DNA from: Desmodus rotundus
Lineage: Eukaryota > Chordata > Mammalia > Chiroptera > Phyllostomidae
NCBI RefSeq assembly: GCF_022682495.2
Contig: NC_071390.1
Coordinates: forward strand, 149,954,583-150,018,582
Direction: 5' to 3'
DNA: 64,000 bases
This document shows, piece after piece, positions 46,750-58,200 of this stretch. The translations under genes and the position numbers were made by a program. The notes beneath the pieces are model-generated. The model had not been told where the DNA came from and did no database searches. It saw only the letters and a list, made by a program, of their open reading frames with translations. The first letter of the stretch is position 1. Each line of letters starts with the position of its first letter.

Positions 46750-47760
46750 TGCTGCGGTGTGCAGTGCCGCTCCTTCACCAAACCCAAACTGAACTGAAAA
46801 TCTGACTCTGCCCTTCCCACAGCTTTCCGATTGCAGCGTCCCCCTGTGCGCTCCTGCGCGCACCACCTGCCGCGACGTCTGGGCGAAGCCTGCCTTCTGC
46901 GAGGGTGACCGAGAACAGCCGGGGGCCTGCACAGGACACTGGGATGAGGAGGCTAGGCTGGGGCACGCCTCCCACCCCGCCCGTGCGCTGCCGCCCACGG
47001 GGTCCGCCCGGCCTTGTTCGGCGCGCCAGGGTCGTCGCGACCATTCAGGATGCCCTGGCTGCCATACAAGCGGGGCTTTCCACGTGGGCAGAGGCGATGT
47101 CATTCAGGTGGCAAGCATCCAAGGCGGGGCCTTCTTCCTCTCCGGACCTGCCCACCGCTCCTCTCCCTCCCCGACGCAGAAAAGGACACACACACACAAA
47201 AACTTTTGCCACACTATTAATATATTCGCGTTTCCTCCCACTTTCCCAATGGGCTACCAGCTGCAGAACTCCTGAATAGAAAGCTTAATTGTGCTTTGTC
47301 ATGCAGAGTACCTCGATTTTCTATAGAAGGTTACAAAGGCCCATTTGAAGTAGTTCTTTCTCGCCTAATAGTGAACCATTTGCATAGGGCACCTCTGCGC
47401 CTGCCAGACCCAGGTAGCAGCGCTGCAGCTCCCGGGCCCCCGGGGAACAAAACTCAGTGCGGTTTCCAAGGGCGCCCTACTCCGCCTCCAGCCCCGCATC
47501 GCTACTTTTCTCTCCATTTCCTGGGGCAGCTAATTTAGAAGATGCGAAGCTTGAGGCCTACAGGCCTCTGTGTCCCGGGCCCTCAGGCTGACCTCCCCGC
47601 GGCCTCGGGCCATCCCGGCCCCTCTGCCGTCCGTGGGGGCCTGTTCTCTGCAAGGCTTCTTGACTCCAAGCTGTATTTTCAGTTACTACCTGGGGGTCCA
47701 GAGATCAGGCGGTTACCCACCCGCGGCCCTCGCGCACTTGCCTATGGCATAAGGACCAAA
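46750..47760. promoter_or_regulatory. Distal CpG island (candidate)
   Basis: GC-rich with dense CpG: I count about 26 CpG in 46827-47065, with runs such as CGCGCACC, CGGCGCGCC and GTCGTCGCGACC. It continues less densely to about 47750. It lies 7-8 kb beyond the GSX2 3' end. I see no gene whose promoter this is. It may serve an unannotated non-coding RNA or be a CpG-rich enhancer of the homeobox locus. Confidence 0.55.
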
Positions 47761-47789
47761 TGAAGTAGCTGACAACGATTCGGATCCCA

Positions 47790-48260
47790 CGCTGTTCCGT
47801 TTCTCCCCGTTGATTGGCAGGGCTGCCTTCAGAATATCTTTTCTTGTTGCTTGTTTTGACAATTCAAATCCAGGTCTAGGTGACATATAAAGCTAATAAA
47901 ATTCTAATTTCATTGTTAATCTTATTTCATTGCAGTATAGGTTTTTACCCTCACACCTGCGTGGCAGGGTGTAATTCCATTAATAAAAAAATCAACATAT
48001 TCATTGCGTGTCTTTGCCCTGATGATATATTGTGAACAGTGTGAGTTGAAAAAGAACCATTTATTCCCACCGTGAATGAGCCTGCATGGGGCGGGAGCTT
48101 CACCTGCCCCTCAGTCAATTAGGAATGTATCGAAAAGTCTAGCAGAAAACGAGTTAAATTAACCGTTCGCTAATTTCCTTGTGTTCCTCCTACATAATCC
48201 CCCCCTTTCAGCTTGCCCCAGAAATTACCACATGTTGCAAAGGTTCAAATAGTGCCTAAT
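47790..48260. promoter_or_regulatory. Candidate conserved regulatory element
   Basis: Repeat-free, with many short AT motifs (TTCATTGTTAATCTTATTTC, CCATTAATAAAAAAATC, GTCAATTAGGAATGTATCG, GAGTTAAATTAACCG) set among GC-balanced sequence. This texture is typical of developmental enhancers next to homeobox genes. Inference from composition only. Confidence 0.3.
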
Positions 48261-51200
48261 GAAATAGTGACTAAACGCTTCTTCCTCCAGAGCCATGGTC
48301 GGGGGAGCCCTTTCGCTCACCCTTAAAGTCTGTGCGATCTCCTGCTCCCAGTTCCCGTCCCCTTAAAAAAACAAGAAAGTTTCTTTGGGAGGAAAAATAG
48401 CTAAGCTGTCACTAACTCTTGATGTAGCAGGTGAAATTACCCCACTGCCCACTCATTTCCTGCCCCTGACCACGCCGTGGAATTCCAAGATGCCAGTGCC
48501 CTGTAGACGGTGGGGGGGTGCGAAGCTTGGGCATCCTCTCTACTCCTGAGACAGCTAAGGTCTTGAATTGGGAAGGCTGAGCCAGGGCCAGGGGAAATTG
48601 GAAGAGGGTGGGGGATTGGTCCTGGAGAACAAAGAAGGGAACGAGGGAGAGAGAGAAACCTAGGAAGAAAGTGACAGAGACAGACACAGAGGAAAGCAGG
48701 CAGAGGCCTAGAAGGAAGCAGATACAGACATAAAAGTGAGGCAGGAAGAGACGGGCACACCTCCAACTCTCCACTCTCTTCTTGCAAGTTAAAAACCACG
48801 TGTCTGGCTCAAGCAACTCATCAGCCCCTCATTGAAGGCATCTTGTTGAGATGCAAGACCCTAATAATTAATTGTGGTCATTAATTAATTAAGGAGGAAA
48901 GGGGGGAGGTGGCTTGACCCTAAACAATTTAAATTAGGCTTTGTGAAGGTGGCCTCCAAAAGCCTGCCCTCCCCCTCCTTCCTATTCTTTCTCTTTCAAG
49001 CTCTCAAAAATTTCCATTATAATCATCCGCAGCCTGGGGCCGGCTGGGCTGAGCACCCTGCTACAGCCCTTCCCAGCAAACTGAGTCCGAGCTGGCTTCA
49101 GCTCTTCAGAGCTGGCTGCTGCCCATGGGCAGGGAGCTTTATCCCATCAGGAGGAGCTCCCACCTGCCTTTTTATCTCTGCACCTGCTGTGGGTTATTTC
49201 TCCATGAACTTCCGAAATCCAGCAGTTGCCTAAGAATTAGTCCCACTGCAGTACTCACACAGGCTAAATATTGCTACGTTCTCTGTTCTCTCTGCCTCCT
49301 CGCTCCCTGTCTCTCTCTCTCCTTTTCCCTCCCTCTCGCTAGAGACTTGAGTTTCTTATTTGAAATGGTGCAGCTAATACAAAGTCATCAAAGCACTATG
49401 GTTCTTGTCTTAAAGTGACAGCCCTCTTTATGGGGCTGTTTGAAATACGCCCCCTGCTTTTCAATGTCTCTCTATCCATCTTTGTCTGCTCTTCAGAAAA
49501 GCGGACAATATAAAGCCCAGCCTGGCGAGCTCCCCACGCTCAGGCCTGGGCAGTGCCAACCTCCGCCTTTAAGCAGATTGAAATTGTCACTGCTTCATTA
49601 ATCTGAAACTAGTTTCTTTCCTAAGCACACAGCACACACTTCCGATCTGTCGGGATTCACTCAGAGGAGTCCCTGGGGCCTTCCTGAGTTTGGGATTTGG
49701 AAGGCTCAACAAAGGTACCACAAAGGGTCAGGAAAACATAGGCCTCAGCTTGAAGAAGAGGGATGCCCAGTGTGGAAGAAGAGCAGGCACTGACATCAGT
49801 AGAAGGGCACACAAAACACTCTTCTCGGAGACAATGGGATGCCCAGAATTTTGGAGGGTGCACTTGAGAACAAGGAGTCCAGCTATGGGGACAGATGAGG
49901 ATATCTAACTCCACATGGAGTAGTTTCAGGGCTGTGAGGTCTCAGGCTTCGGATTTTCTTTCCCGGAACAGAACAAACTTGCTTCCAAATATGAGTGAAG
50001 GTTGGTTTTAGTATTTTCTCATCTGAGCTCTGATTCCACTCTGTCCCTAAGTGATGTCTTTAAATTCCCTTTTTTTGTTGGCCCTTCCCGGGTCCCAGCC
50101 TGTGTAACTCACTCCAAGTGCCAGGGCCGTGAGTGTAGGAGCCCTGGGTGCGTGCCTGTGGAATTTCTCGTTTTCTGTGCAACATGCTGCCTCTCTTCTT
50201 CATGTCTCCACCGCTAACAAAAGGCAATACAAAAGATTCCTCTACTTCAATATTTCCAGTTGGCTTAGAATAGCAAGTTTTTGGATTCTATTCCATCTAC
50301 TTTAGGGAAGAGATGTAGGCATTTTTTTTCCCCCCAGAGAGGCTCAATTTTCTGTAACATTAAGCTTAAAGATTTATAAAAATAGATTTATATTAAATTA
50401 TGTTGATAGAAGCCTAGTAAATGTACCATTTAATCCCATAGAAAAAAATGTTTTCTTTTAAGAGTTCTGTCACCTTAACAGGTACATACAAAGATTTCCT
50501 ATGAATAATGAAAATAGGAACAATTGCTTTCATGTGCCGAGCTGCATTCATGCCTAGGAGAGTGTTAGGCTGTGTTTGGAGGGCATAGGAGGAGCCCCTT
50601 TTAAAGCAGTGATTGTGCCTTTAAACTCAATTTCCTCTAGCGAATGATTTCTATTGGAAGTGTCATACTCCTCCCCTCTCACATCCTTAAGGCTCAGCCT
50701 GAGATCCAATGCAGAGCTCTCTCTAGTCTCCCCTCACTGTTCAGCCTTTTACTCCTCCCCCCAACCCAACTCTGAGCACTTTCCCACCTCCCTCAGAGAA
50801 ATCTCCCAAGGGGCATCATGAAAAATAACCTGCAGGAAAGGTGGAAGCAAGAAAAACAAAAAAACAAAGAACCCTGGTGAAAATAACTCTTCGCTTTTCA
50901 CAACATGACCACCACCAACACAGTTATTTTTCTTTCTCACATACACAGATACACATGCACACATACACTCACACAAATGTGCATGCGTGTACAATACCTA
51001 CACACAGACCCTGTTGCCCTCTGTGACGTCTTTTAGCTGGAGCAAGCACCTTTCCAGCAATTCCCTGACCACAGTCAGGATGCACCAAACTGCACTTCTA
51101 ATCCTGATCAGATACAAAAGGTGGGGAGGAAGGGTGAAGGAAGGGAGGAGGAAGCCAGACATCAAAGATTTCACACCCCAAGTTTTACTTTCTCCTAAAA

Positions 51201-52250
51201 TATTCTCAGATATCCCTGAAGGGATGAGGTGGGTGGGAACTAAGCTGTGATGACCACTTCAGAATAAGGTTGGCGGGGGGTGGTCTATCATCACCAGTGT
51301 CTCTGTCACCAGGGCTCATGGACACCTAGGGGTGGGCTTCTGGGTCCCTTCTACCCTGAGCATGCTTTGCCACTATCTGTGTTGGGCCTTGGCCTTGGGT
51401 ATGTGTTGGTCACTGGGTGGGAGGGTGAAAGGTCTCTGCCTGCCCTCTTTTCTCTGAATGTCTGCACTGGGTCAGGACGCAGGGCAAGAAGCCATCCTTC
51501 CTGCTGCCCACCCCACCCCACCCCACCCCCAACTCTTTTCCAGTTTAAAGCTACCAAGCTACCATAGGACTTGTTCTCAAAGAGGTGGACTCAACCACCC
51601 TACTGACTCCTACTGCTTATTCCTTTTCTCTTACCTGAACAAGGCCCTGATATCGAATTCTCCTTTTCATCCTCTTTCTCTCTTCCCATTCTGTGTCTAT
51701 AGGCCCCTAAGAGGCCATGTTTTGTGGAAACAGAGTTCTGTTTCTCAAGATGGAGCATCTAGTGCTTTGCAGGTAGAGAAATTGTCAAGGGTGACTCCAC
51801 ACATCTTAAATATGCCTCTTTAATGGATCTGGAGACACTCCACTTGGAGTGTTTGATATCAGGATTGGTTAGCAGAGTGTCTGGTGTCTGAGTGTTGGCA
51901 GAGGTGTTCTTAACCAAAGGTGAAACTGCAGGCCTTTAAAAGCAGACAGATTTCCAAAGCCTTATTCTGATCTGTGAACTTCACAAACATATCCTGAAGG
52001 AGGAGGATGAAAAATCCACTCTAGTACGCAAGACAATATGGTTCACCCTGAAGGCAACAAGAAGACCCTCCACCTCCACCCTCTCCCCTACCTCCTATCC
52101 CGCATCATCCCCTCCACCTCCACCCCTACCCCCCACCCCGGCAAACCCTATGCCTAGGTAGGTATCTTTGAATGAATCTTTTGCTTCTGTGGGGGTCTAC
52201 TGTTTATTCTCTATTTCGTGAGCAATTCCCTCTAAGACAGAAGGGAGAGT
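48261..52250. other. Repeat-poor intergenic region downstream of GSX2
   Basis: About 4 kb with no SINE or LINE I recognise. It holds a TAATTA cluster at 48862-48893 (CTAATAATTAATTG and TTAATTAATTAA), another AT-rich pocket at about 50340-50460, a CA-rich tract (50940-51000), (CCCCA)n at about 51508-51530 and a CT-rich tract at 52060-52140. The open frames are chance frames with low-complexity translations. Confidence 0.45.
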
Positions 52251-52254
52251 GGCT

Positions 52255-53000
52255 GAGGCCATGCCACAGCGAGGCGGTGGGGCTGGGCCCTCCGCTCGGC
52301 GTCAGGTATGGTCAGTAGGTGGCTGTGCGCTCTGGCCGCGGGGCCTGGAGCCAGGCGGGGCACAGATCTCAGTCTAGACTAGGCATGGACTTGGGAGCGT
52401 CAGGCTCGAGCGCGCGGGTGGGGGGGGGGGCCTGAGGGGCCCGGGGGTGGTTGGGAGGGGGAAGGAAGTGCCCGCCCAACGCCCAGAGGAGGCTTATTTT
52501 TGGGCAGGAGGGTGGAAAGAGGCAGCAGATCCCCTTTATCCTTCTCTTTACTCCCCGAAAAGGAATTCTCCTGAAACGCGCGTTCTTTGCTCCTCCACAT
52601 TCACTTCTTCCCACCCACCCCCATCCTCGGGCGGGGAGAGGCCGTTTATTGAGACGGAGGGGGACGGGATCTTCGGAAAAGGCCTGGGGTCGGCGCCCTC
52701 TGCTCTTCGCGGCGGTCAGGGCAAGGGCCCCGAGGCTCTTCGCGCGAGAGAGACCCAGAGTCTGAGGCCTCTGACCCAGGCAGAAACTAGCCGGACGCCT
52801 GTGACCTGTGTGCAGGGCCAGGCCCAAGTCGCTGCACAAAGCCGCGTCCGCTCGCACTCAGTTCAGCACCGTGCGGTCTCTCCTCCTGCCGGCCAGTCTC
52901 GGCCGGCACCCGAATTCGAGTAAGGACCGGCCTCCAGTGTCTGAAAGGGCGATTTTCCTTCTGCGGCGCGGGGTCAGGGGGAGAGGGAGGAGAGCGAGAA
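52255..53000. promoter_or_regulatory. CpG island 3' of GSX2 (candidate)
   Basis: Dense CpG and GC boxes (CCGCTCGGCGTC, GGCCGCGGGGCC, GCGCGGGTGGGGG, TTCGCGCGAGAG, GCCGGCACCCG). It is about 1.7 kb beyond the GSX2 stop codon. The open frames on both strands (up to 162 codons) overlap in several frames and have no domain, as expected of GC-rich shadows. It may be a promoter of a non-coding transcript or a bivalent island of the locus. Confidence 0.5.
52693..52706 (-). promoter_or_regulatory. CTCF-like motif (reverse)
   Basis: The reverse complement reads AGAGCAGAGGGCGC, 12 of 14 matches to the CTCF core consensus, inside a CpG island. Candidate only. Confidence 0.35.
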
Positions 53001-54144
53001 GGAGAGGGAGAAGGAGAGGAAGGGTGGGGGACAGGGAGACAGACAGACAGACTCTGGGAAGGGAAAACCACAGTCACTTCCTCCCTTCCCTCTCCTCCTT
53101 CCCAAATTAGCTTCCAGACCTCAGTCTTAGAGCCCCAAGCCCACCTGGAGAGCTTTCTGTTACGGCCGACCTAAAGTCAATCAGACCTAGAAGTCCGTGT
53201 ACGTGTGTTGTAAAACGTTCCTACGGTTTGACCTCTTTGGTGGACTCTTTACAGAAAATCATCAGAAACAGCACCAGTGGGTATTTGTGGGATTCAGCTT
53301 GCAGAAAATGACGTCTCCTAGTTTCCGTGTTTCCAGCTTCACTTCCCTTTTAGATGACAGGACCTGGCAGCACCGAGGAGAGCGCCAGGTTGGCCTGCGG
53401 TGGGCACAGCCGCAGTCTCCTCGGGGAACGGGCTTGCAGAAGTTAGCTCTGCAAGGTGATGGTAAGGGAGGGACTAGAAAGGAGACAATTTAGGTTAAAG
53501 TCAGGGAGATGAGAAAAAAAAAATAAAAACAAGAGTCCAAAAGCATCTTTGAGCTATTTTGGAAAAGTGAGAATGTAAATCATTAGACAGGATAATTCCC
53601 TGTCCCTGACCTATTGTTTTCTTGGCATTGATGAAAACCAGCTAACTTCTTAGCGAGAGGAACAAGGAGGAGTGGTAAGGTTTCTAGTGACTTAACAGCA
53701 TCATTTGTAAGTTTCAATGTTTGCTTCCAACCTGCTTTGATGGATTGTTGCTCTTCCAAAAACTATTCCAACTCTTCAAATTCCTTCACATAATGCAGCT
53801 GTTAGTACTAAGAGAGATGGGAAGAAGAAAAAAGGAGGGTACTGCCGCAGAAAATAAATACTAGGTAAGGAATTTTCACCTTTTCTCGCTAAGTAGATTA
53901 CAAGGTTTGCCTGCCACTCATTGTGAGCCTCACTTTAAATGGAGCGATTGCCCTGTCAGCTGTGAGGAGGTTAGCTATTTTCAGGGTGGGGAGTTACTAC
54001 TCGGTAGGTGGCATCATAACGGAAGGTGTCTCCTCGTCAGAAGTTTCTGTTTCACAGAAATCCTGTAGAGCCACAAACTCCCTCAACCAAGAGACCCACA
54101 AGACCATCTAAATTCACCCATTTTTTTCTGTTGATGGGGACAGG
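53001..54144. other. Intergenic between CpG island and GSX2 3' UTR
   Basis: GA-rich tract with (GACA)n at 53036-53051, then unique sequence with an A-run at about 53513-53522. No gene seen. Confidence 0.4.
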
Positions 54145-54740
54145 GTTAGATGGGGACAGCAAACACCACGAATTGAAGACCTCGATTTTGTTTCATTTAT
54201 TTAAATAAATATAAATATAAATTTTATATAAAACTATTCACATAAAAAGGGACTTCCGGCACTTGGATTTTAAACTCCCCCCAGGCAAATTTTCAGAAAG
54301 CAAGACCTACAGGGGTTACTTCTCTAAATCAATCCCAATTCCATACTTTTATTTTAAAACAACAGGAAATAATCAAGAAACCCGGTGTTCTTATCCGGTT
54401 CTGAAAGACAGCAGGGAAGGGAAGATGGCATGCGCTTTCAAAAAAACCCCATACAGTGCTAAACTTAAACCAACCCTGTTTTTTCTGTCATATGACAAAA
54501 CTGAGTAGAATCTAGATTATGTACATTAAAAAAAAAATCTATCACTGAGAGTGGAGCCTAAACAAATAGGTCAAGGAGGACGTAAAGGGTCAGACCCGGC
54601 ATGCACGCCCTGGGAACGCTCCGCTCGTCCTTCTCCAGATGGGACCACGGAATGGGCAAGGATTTTGACCCCTGGGTGCCTGCCGCATTGGCGTTGTGGG
54701 GGCTCCCGGAAGCGTGTGCTGAGATGGAGGTGACCCTCCC
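54145..54740 (-). terminator. GSX2 3' UTR and poly(A) signals
   Basis: Reading on the minus strand after the stop codon, the first AATAAA is at 54353-54348 and a second at 54201-54196. The second is followed by a GT-rich stretch (GTGGTGTTTGCTGTCC, about 54169-54154) suited to cleavage-factor binding, so I favour an end near 54175. The 3' UTR would then be about 560 nt. The area is AT-rich, and the exact site needs transcript data. Confidence 0.6.
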
Positions 54741-56329
54741 TCATAAGGGGGAAATCTCCTTGTCCTCGTTGGCCGAGGCCGGCGACAAGGAGTCCTCATC
54801 CTCAGAGCGCGCGTAATGCGCTTGGCTGCCGACGCACTTGCAGCCCGCGTGATTGTTCCTCTGTGTGCCCTTCCCTTCCTTCTTATGCTTTACCCGGCGG
54901 TTCTGAAACCAGATTTTCACCTGCTTCTCCGACAGGTTCAGGTATGTGGCGATTTCGATCCTCCGGAGTCGAGACAGATACATGTTGGAAGAGAATTCCC
55001 GCTCCAGCTCCAGGAGCTGCGTGCTGGTGAACGCCGTCCTCATCCTCTTGCCATTGGGTACCTGGCTGGTGTCCGAGCCCCCTGCACACAGGCCGAGAGG
55101 GCAGAGAGGTCATTCTCGAGAAATGTGCTCCCACCCCACCGTGCCATCCCTTGGAAAGGACGTCTCTCATGAACCCGCCCGGGAAGCTCAGAAAAATACC
55201 TGTATCCATCCCTCACACTTTCCTATTTCCTAGCACATCCTTACTTAACTGAGAAGGGTAGAGACGCCCAAAGCAACTAAAGGCCTTAGACGAGCGGGAC
55301 CCAAAGTCAGAGAATTAAAGGGGATTGGGGCTTGCATGGTCAGATATTCCCCTGTCAGGCCTAGTTGAGAGGCAGAGGCAGTCAAGCTTAGCCAAAAGTA
55401 TGGAAAGCTCTAGCCAGACCCGGTGCCCAATGCCACACTGAAGTTCAAACATCCGATCTGAACCTCAGCCAACCATCCCATTTCTCAGCCCTCAAGTTCG
55501 ACGTCTCTAAAGCCCCTATATTAAGCAATACTTGGGGACCAGATACCAGGAATGAGGTGCACTAGGCTGCGTGGAGAGTTTGGCAAACTAACTTTCACCT
55601 TCTTGAACTTCTTGGGCCCACTTCACAGTTACACCGAAAGCCCCTCCTCCCTCCCCACCCCGCCCCCCGGGCTCCCACTTCCTCCACAGTAGACGAAGTT
55701 TGTTCCCGAGAGCTGAGAAAACACGGCGCGCAGGTGCCCAAAGACCCCGCCCTACCCATGGTGAGGCAGTGGAATCTCCGCGGGTCCGCCACGTTGTAGG
55801 TGGTGGCGGCACAGACAGGTGCGTGGTGCTGCGGGTGCCCCAAGGCCGCTGCGGCGGCCGCCGCTGCTGCTGCAGCTGCCGCGGCAGCAGCAGAGCCAGA
55901 CTGTTGGGGCTGGTGGTGGTGATGGTGGTGCTGCGGCGGGTGGTGGTGATGGTGCGCGTGGCTCACGCGCGGGCAAAACTGTGCGTCCCCAGGACCCGAA
56001 GAGAACTGACTCTTGAGCAGAGGCAAGGCCCCGGCGCTGCCCGCCGCCCTGCCACCCCCGACCCCTGTACTCCCAGTCCCTGCGCCCCCGCCTCCGGAGC
56101 CCGTCGGTCCCCGAGAGGAGTGCAGGTGCGAAGTGACGCAGAGAGGGCAAACGCAGAAGGCGCCGCTCTTGCGAGACGGGCAGCCAGGCCCGGACACCGA
56201 CATCACCAACGGGGACGGCATGCCCAACGGGATGAAGAAATCTGGCCCGGGGTGCGGCTCAGGCAGCGAGGGCTCGGGCCGTGAGGAGTCCTTGATGATG
56301 AGGGAGTCGACATAGAAGGATCGCGACAT
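54741..56329 (-). CDS. GSX2: GSX2, GS homeobox 2 transcription factor
   Basis: Nuclear ParaHox-type homeodomain protein that patterns the ventral forebrain (lateral ganglionic eminence) and represses dorsal fates; that role is from the known family. Coding exons are 56329-55756 and 55081-54741; joining at G|GTAGGG and TGTGCAG|GG keeps frame and gives 304 residues, the usual mammalian length. The start ATG has G at -3 and opens the conserved [15 protein letters not shown]-terminus. Then come a Cys-rich CVCPLCV segment, His runs (126-130 and 134-139), a 16-Ala run (147-162), and the homeodomain at about 202-261. In the homeodomain the recognition helix reads [16 protein letters not shown], with Gln50 and Asn51 at residues 251 and 252. 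The C-terminus is Ser/acidic ([21 protein letters not shown]). No frame damage is seen. GSX1 is the closest alternative, but the His/Ala tracts, length and termini fit GSX2. Confidence 0.97.
55082..55755 (-). other. GSX2 intron 1
   Basis: 674-bp phase-1 intron with donor GTAGGG (55755-55750) and acceptor CAG (55084-55082), preceded by a pyrimidine-rich tract (CCTCTCTGCCCTCTCGGCC). Without splicing, the exon 1 frame would run on to a stop at 55595, giving a protein lacking the homeodomain. No repeat or other gene was seen inside. Confidence 0.92.
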
Positions 56330-56570
56330 GTCGGGATGGGTGGGTGGCTGGAGGGCCTGGCCGGCTGCGGTGCCCCCTCCCCTCTCCTGTTCAGAGCTCT
56401 GCCCGGGGCGCGGCGCGGTTGCAGGCGGTCAAGCCCTCGGGGACGCGGAGGTGTCGGCGTCTGGGCGGTGAACAAAGGGGTCCCTGGAGAGGGCTGATCC
56501 TCACGTCCCCCGCCCGGAGCCCCGGCTCCGGGATTTTATAGCCCCCACCCCAGCACGTGATGCTGCTGAG
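56330..56570 (-). promoter_or_regulatory. GSX2 core promoter and 5' UTR
   Basis: On the minus strand CTATAAAATCCC (TATA box at about 56541-56533) lies about 200 bp upstream of the ATG, predicting transcription start near 56505 and a 5' UTR of about 175 nt. Just upstream is an E-box CACGTG (56559-56554). The whole stretch is CpG-rich and forms part of the gene's CpG island (about 54580-56700). Confidence 0.7.
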
Positions 56571-57985
56571 TACCGCTCGGCTCAGGCTCCTCGGCAGCTC
56601 CCCACCCTCGGGATAGGCTGCCCGAGTCACAACAGAAGCAGCGAGGAGGGGCGGGCGCGCTGCAGGGAATAACTCGGAGGAGGGGGTGGGGGAGACTTTG
56701 CAAAGTGTAGGTTTTGTTAATTTCGCGGGGAGGCCGGCCTCCTCCCCCTCTTTCTCCACGCTTTCCCGAGAAATCAGAGCTGCATCCTCCATCCCACCCC
56801 TTCTCAGGCCCGGGCCCCAGCCCAACTGCTCCCGGAGCCTGGCCGCAAAGCGCACCAGGTGGGAACTTTGAGACCTTTTGAATGGGGATGCCCAGTGTTC
56901 CCTGGTCCTCTGTGCCAACCGTGGCTGAGGCGCGATAAAGTCTGAGGCCTGCAGTTTGGAGCCGGATACGGACAGAGAACTGGCAGCAACCCAGTCCCGG
57001 AGCTCGGCTTAGGCCACGACACACATAGTCACAGACTCAGTCCTCCAGCTTTTGGACTTGACCAAGGTCATTCATGTCATTTAGGTGGCTAGTTCCTGAG
57101 GGATCCTGGGAGTACCGGTGAGGCCATCCAGCTGAGAAGCTGACAAGCTTTTCATTCCAATTCTTGAGAAGCTCTATAATGCCTTTGCACTTGGGGCTAC
57201 TCAGATCAATGACACTTCCTTGTGTCCTTTTCTGATGGGCAGCTCCTCCTTTGGCAGAGAGAGATGTGAAGAGTCACTCTTTTCTTTCTACAAGTGGCTC
57301 CACCAGTACATGTCCAGGCCAAACCCACAAACTCCACCCAAGGATTCATGAGAGGACTCAAGCCCTAGCCCCTCTGGAGACTGGGCAGGGGTTGGGGAGG
57401 TCTCTGCTCTGGGTCCTTCTCTCCCCATCTCCTGCCCCTTTGTGGTTCACAGACTTGGGCAGCTGGCAGACTAATCAGAAAGCACTGTCCCCTCTGCACT
57501 CATTTAAAAGCCAAAAAAGATTGCCGGAAATTGAGCCATTCAAGGAATCCAGCCTCTGGTGGGAGAAGTGCTTTGGAAAAGGAAATCTCTGAGTGGCACA
57601 GGCTCCGAGTGGCTATGTGAGAGAGGGTGGCTGCCAGGATAGGGGCTACTGATCTTTGGGGAAGGCAAGGTGAGCGCTTTCTCTCCTTATCCCTGTAGAA
57701 AATGTGTCTAGAGTAGGGAGGGCGAGCAACAACTACGAATCTGATCCTTTCCCCGAACAACTAACTTTTGGCCTGAATTCACCGCGGTGCTAAGAAACTT
57801 GGGGATGGGACTTCCTCCACCTGTGAGAAGTGAGTGCCCAAATCTTAGGGAAGCGCCGGCTTCTCAGCTGGAGCCATGACTGTCTCTCTGTCCTCTGTCT
57901 TTCTGTCTCTCCTTTACCCCTCTCCATCTCTGTGACAGTCTCTTTTGCCTGCTAGAGAAGTGTAATTGGGTTGTAGGGATGCCCC
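56571..57985. other. GSX2 upstream flank
   Basis: GC-rich to about 57000 (continuation of the promoter island), then unique sequence with no repeat or gene. The overlapping long frames at 56391-57024 are GC-driven shadows. Confidence 0.45.
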
Positions 57986-58200
57986 GCTCTGGGGAGCCCA
58001 GGATTTATGGATGGTAATTAAAGTTTTATGAATTGCAGCTGAGGCTGGTTATTGAGCTATTTGAATGTGATTAGAATTCAATTAGAAAGTGGTTAGTGGA
58101 CGGTGGGTCTCCAGAGTGTAAACAGACAGCTATTCCAGAAATGTGCTAATCCAACATCTTGTGACAACAATTAAGGAGTCTCAGGGCTTAACTCTGGGCA
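57986..58200. promoter_or_regulatory. Candidate upstream enhancer of GSX2
   Basis: Repeat-free and rich in homeodomain-type cores: GGTAATTAAAG (58013-58023), TTATTGAGC, GTGATTAGAATTCAATTAGA (about 58067-58086), GACAACAATTAAGG. It lies about 1.7 kb upstream of the ATG and has the texture of a conserved non-coding element that could mediate auto- or cross-regulation. Inference only. Confidence 0.4.

Noticed and set aside
46618..47103. 161-codon minus-strand frame
   Set aside because: Low-complexity Arg/Gly/Pro translation from the CpG-rich block; no homology recognised.
52369..52923. Long open frames on both strands in the CpG island
   Set aside because: GC-rich DNA lacks stops by chance; frames overlap on both strands and show no protein family.
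55700..56284. 194-codon open frame antisense to GSX2 exon 1
   Set aside because: It is the antisense shadow of the GC-rich coding exon; its Arg/Ala/Pro/Gly-rich translation has no domain, and the sense strand is a clearly recognised gene.
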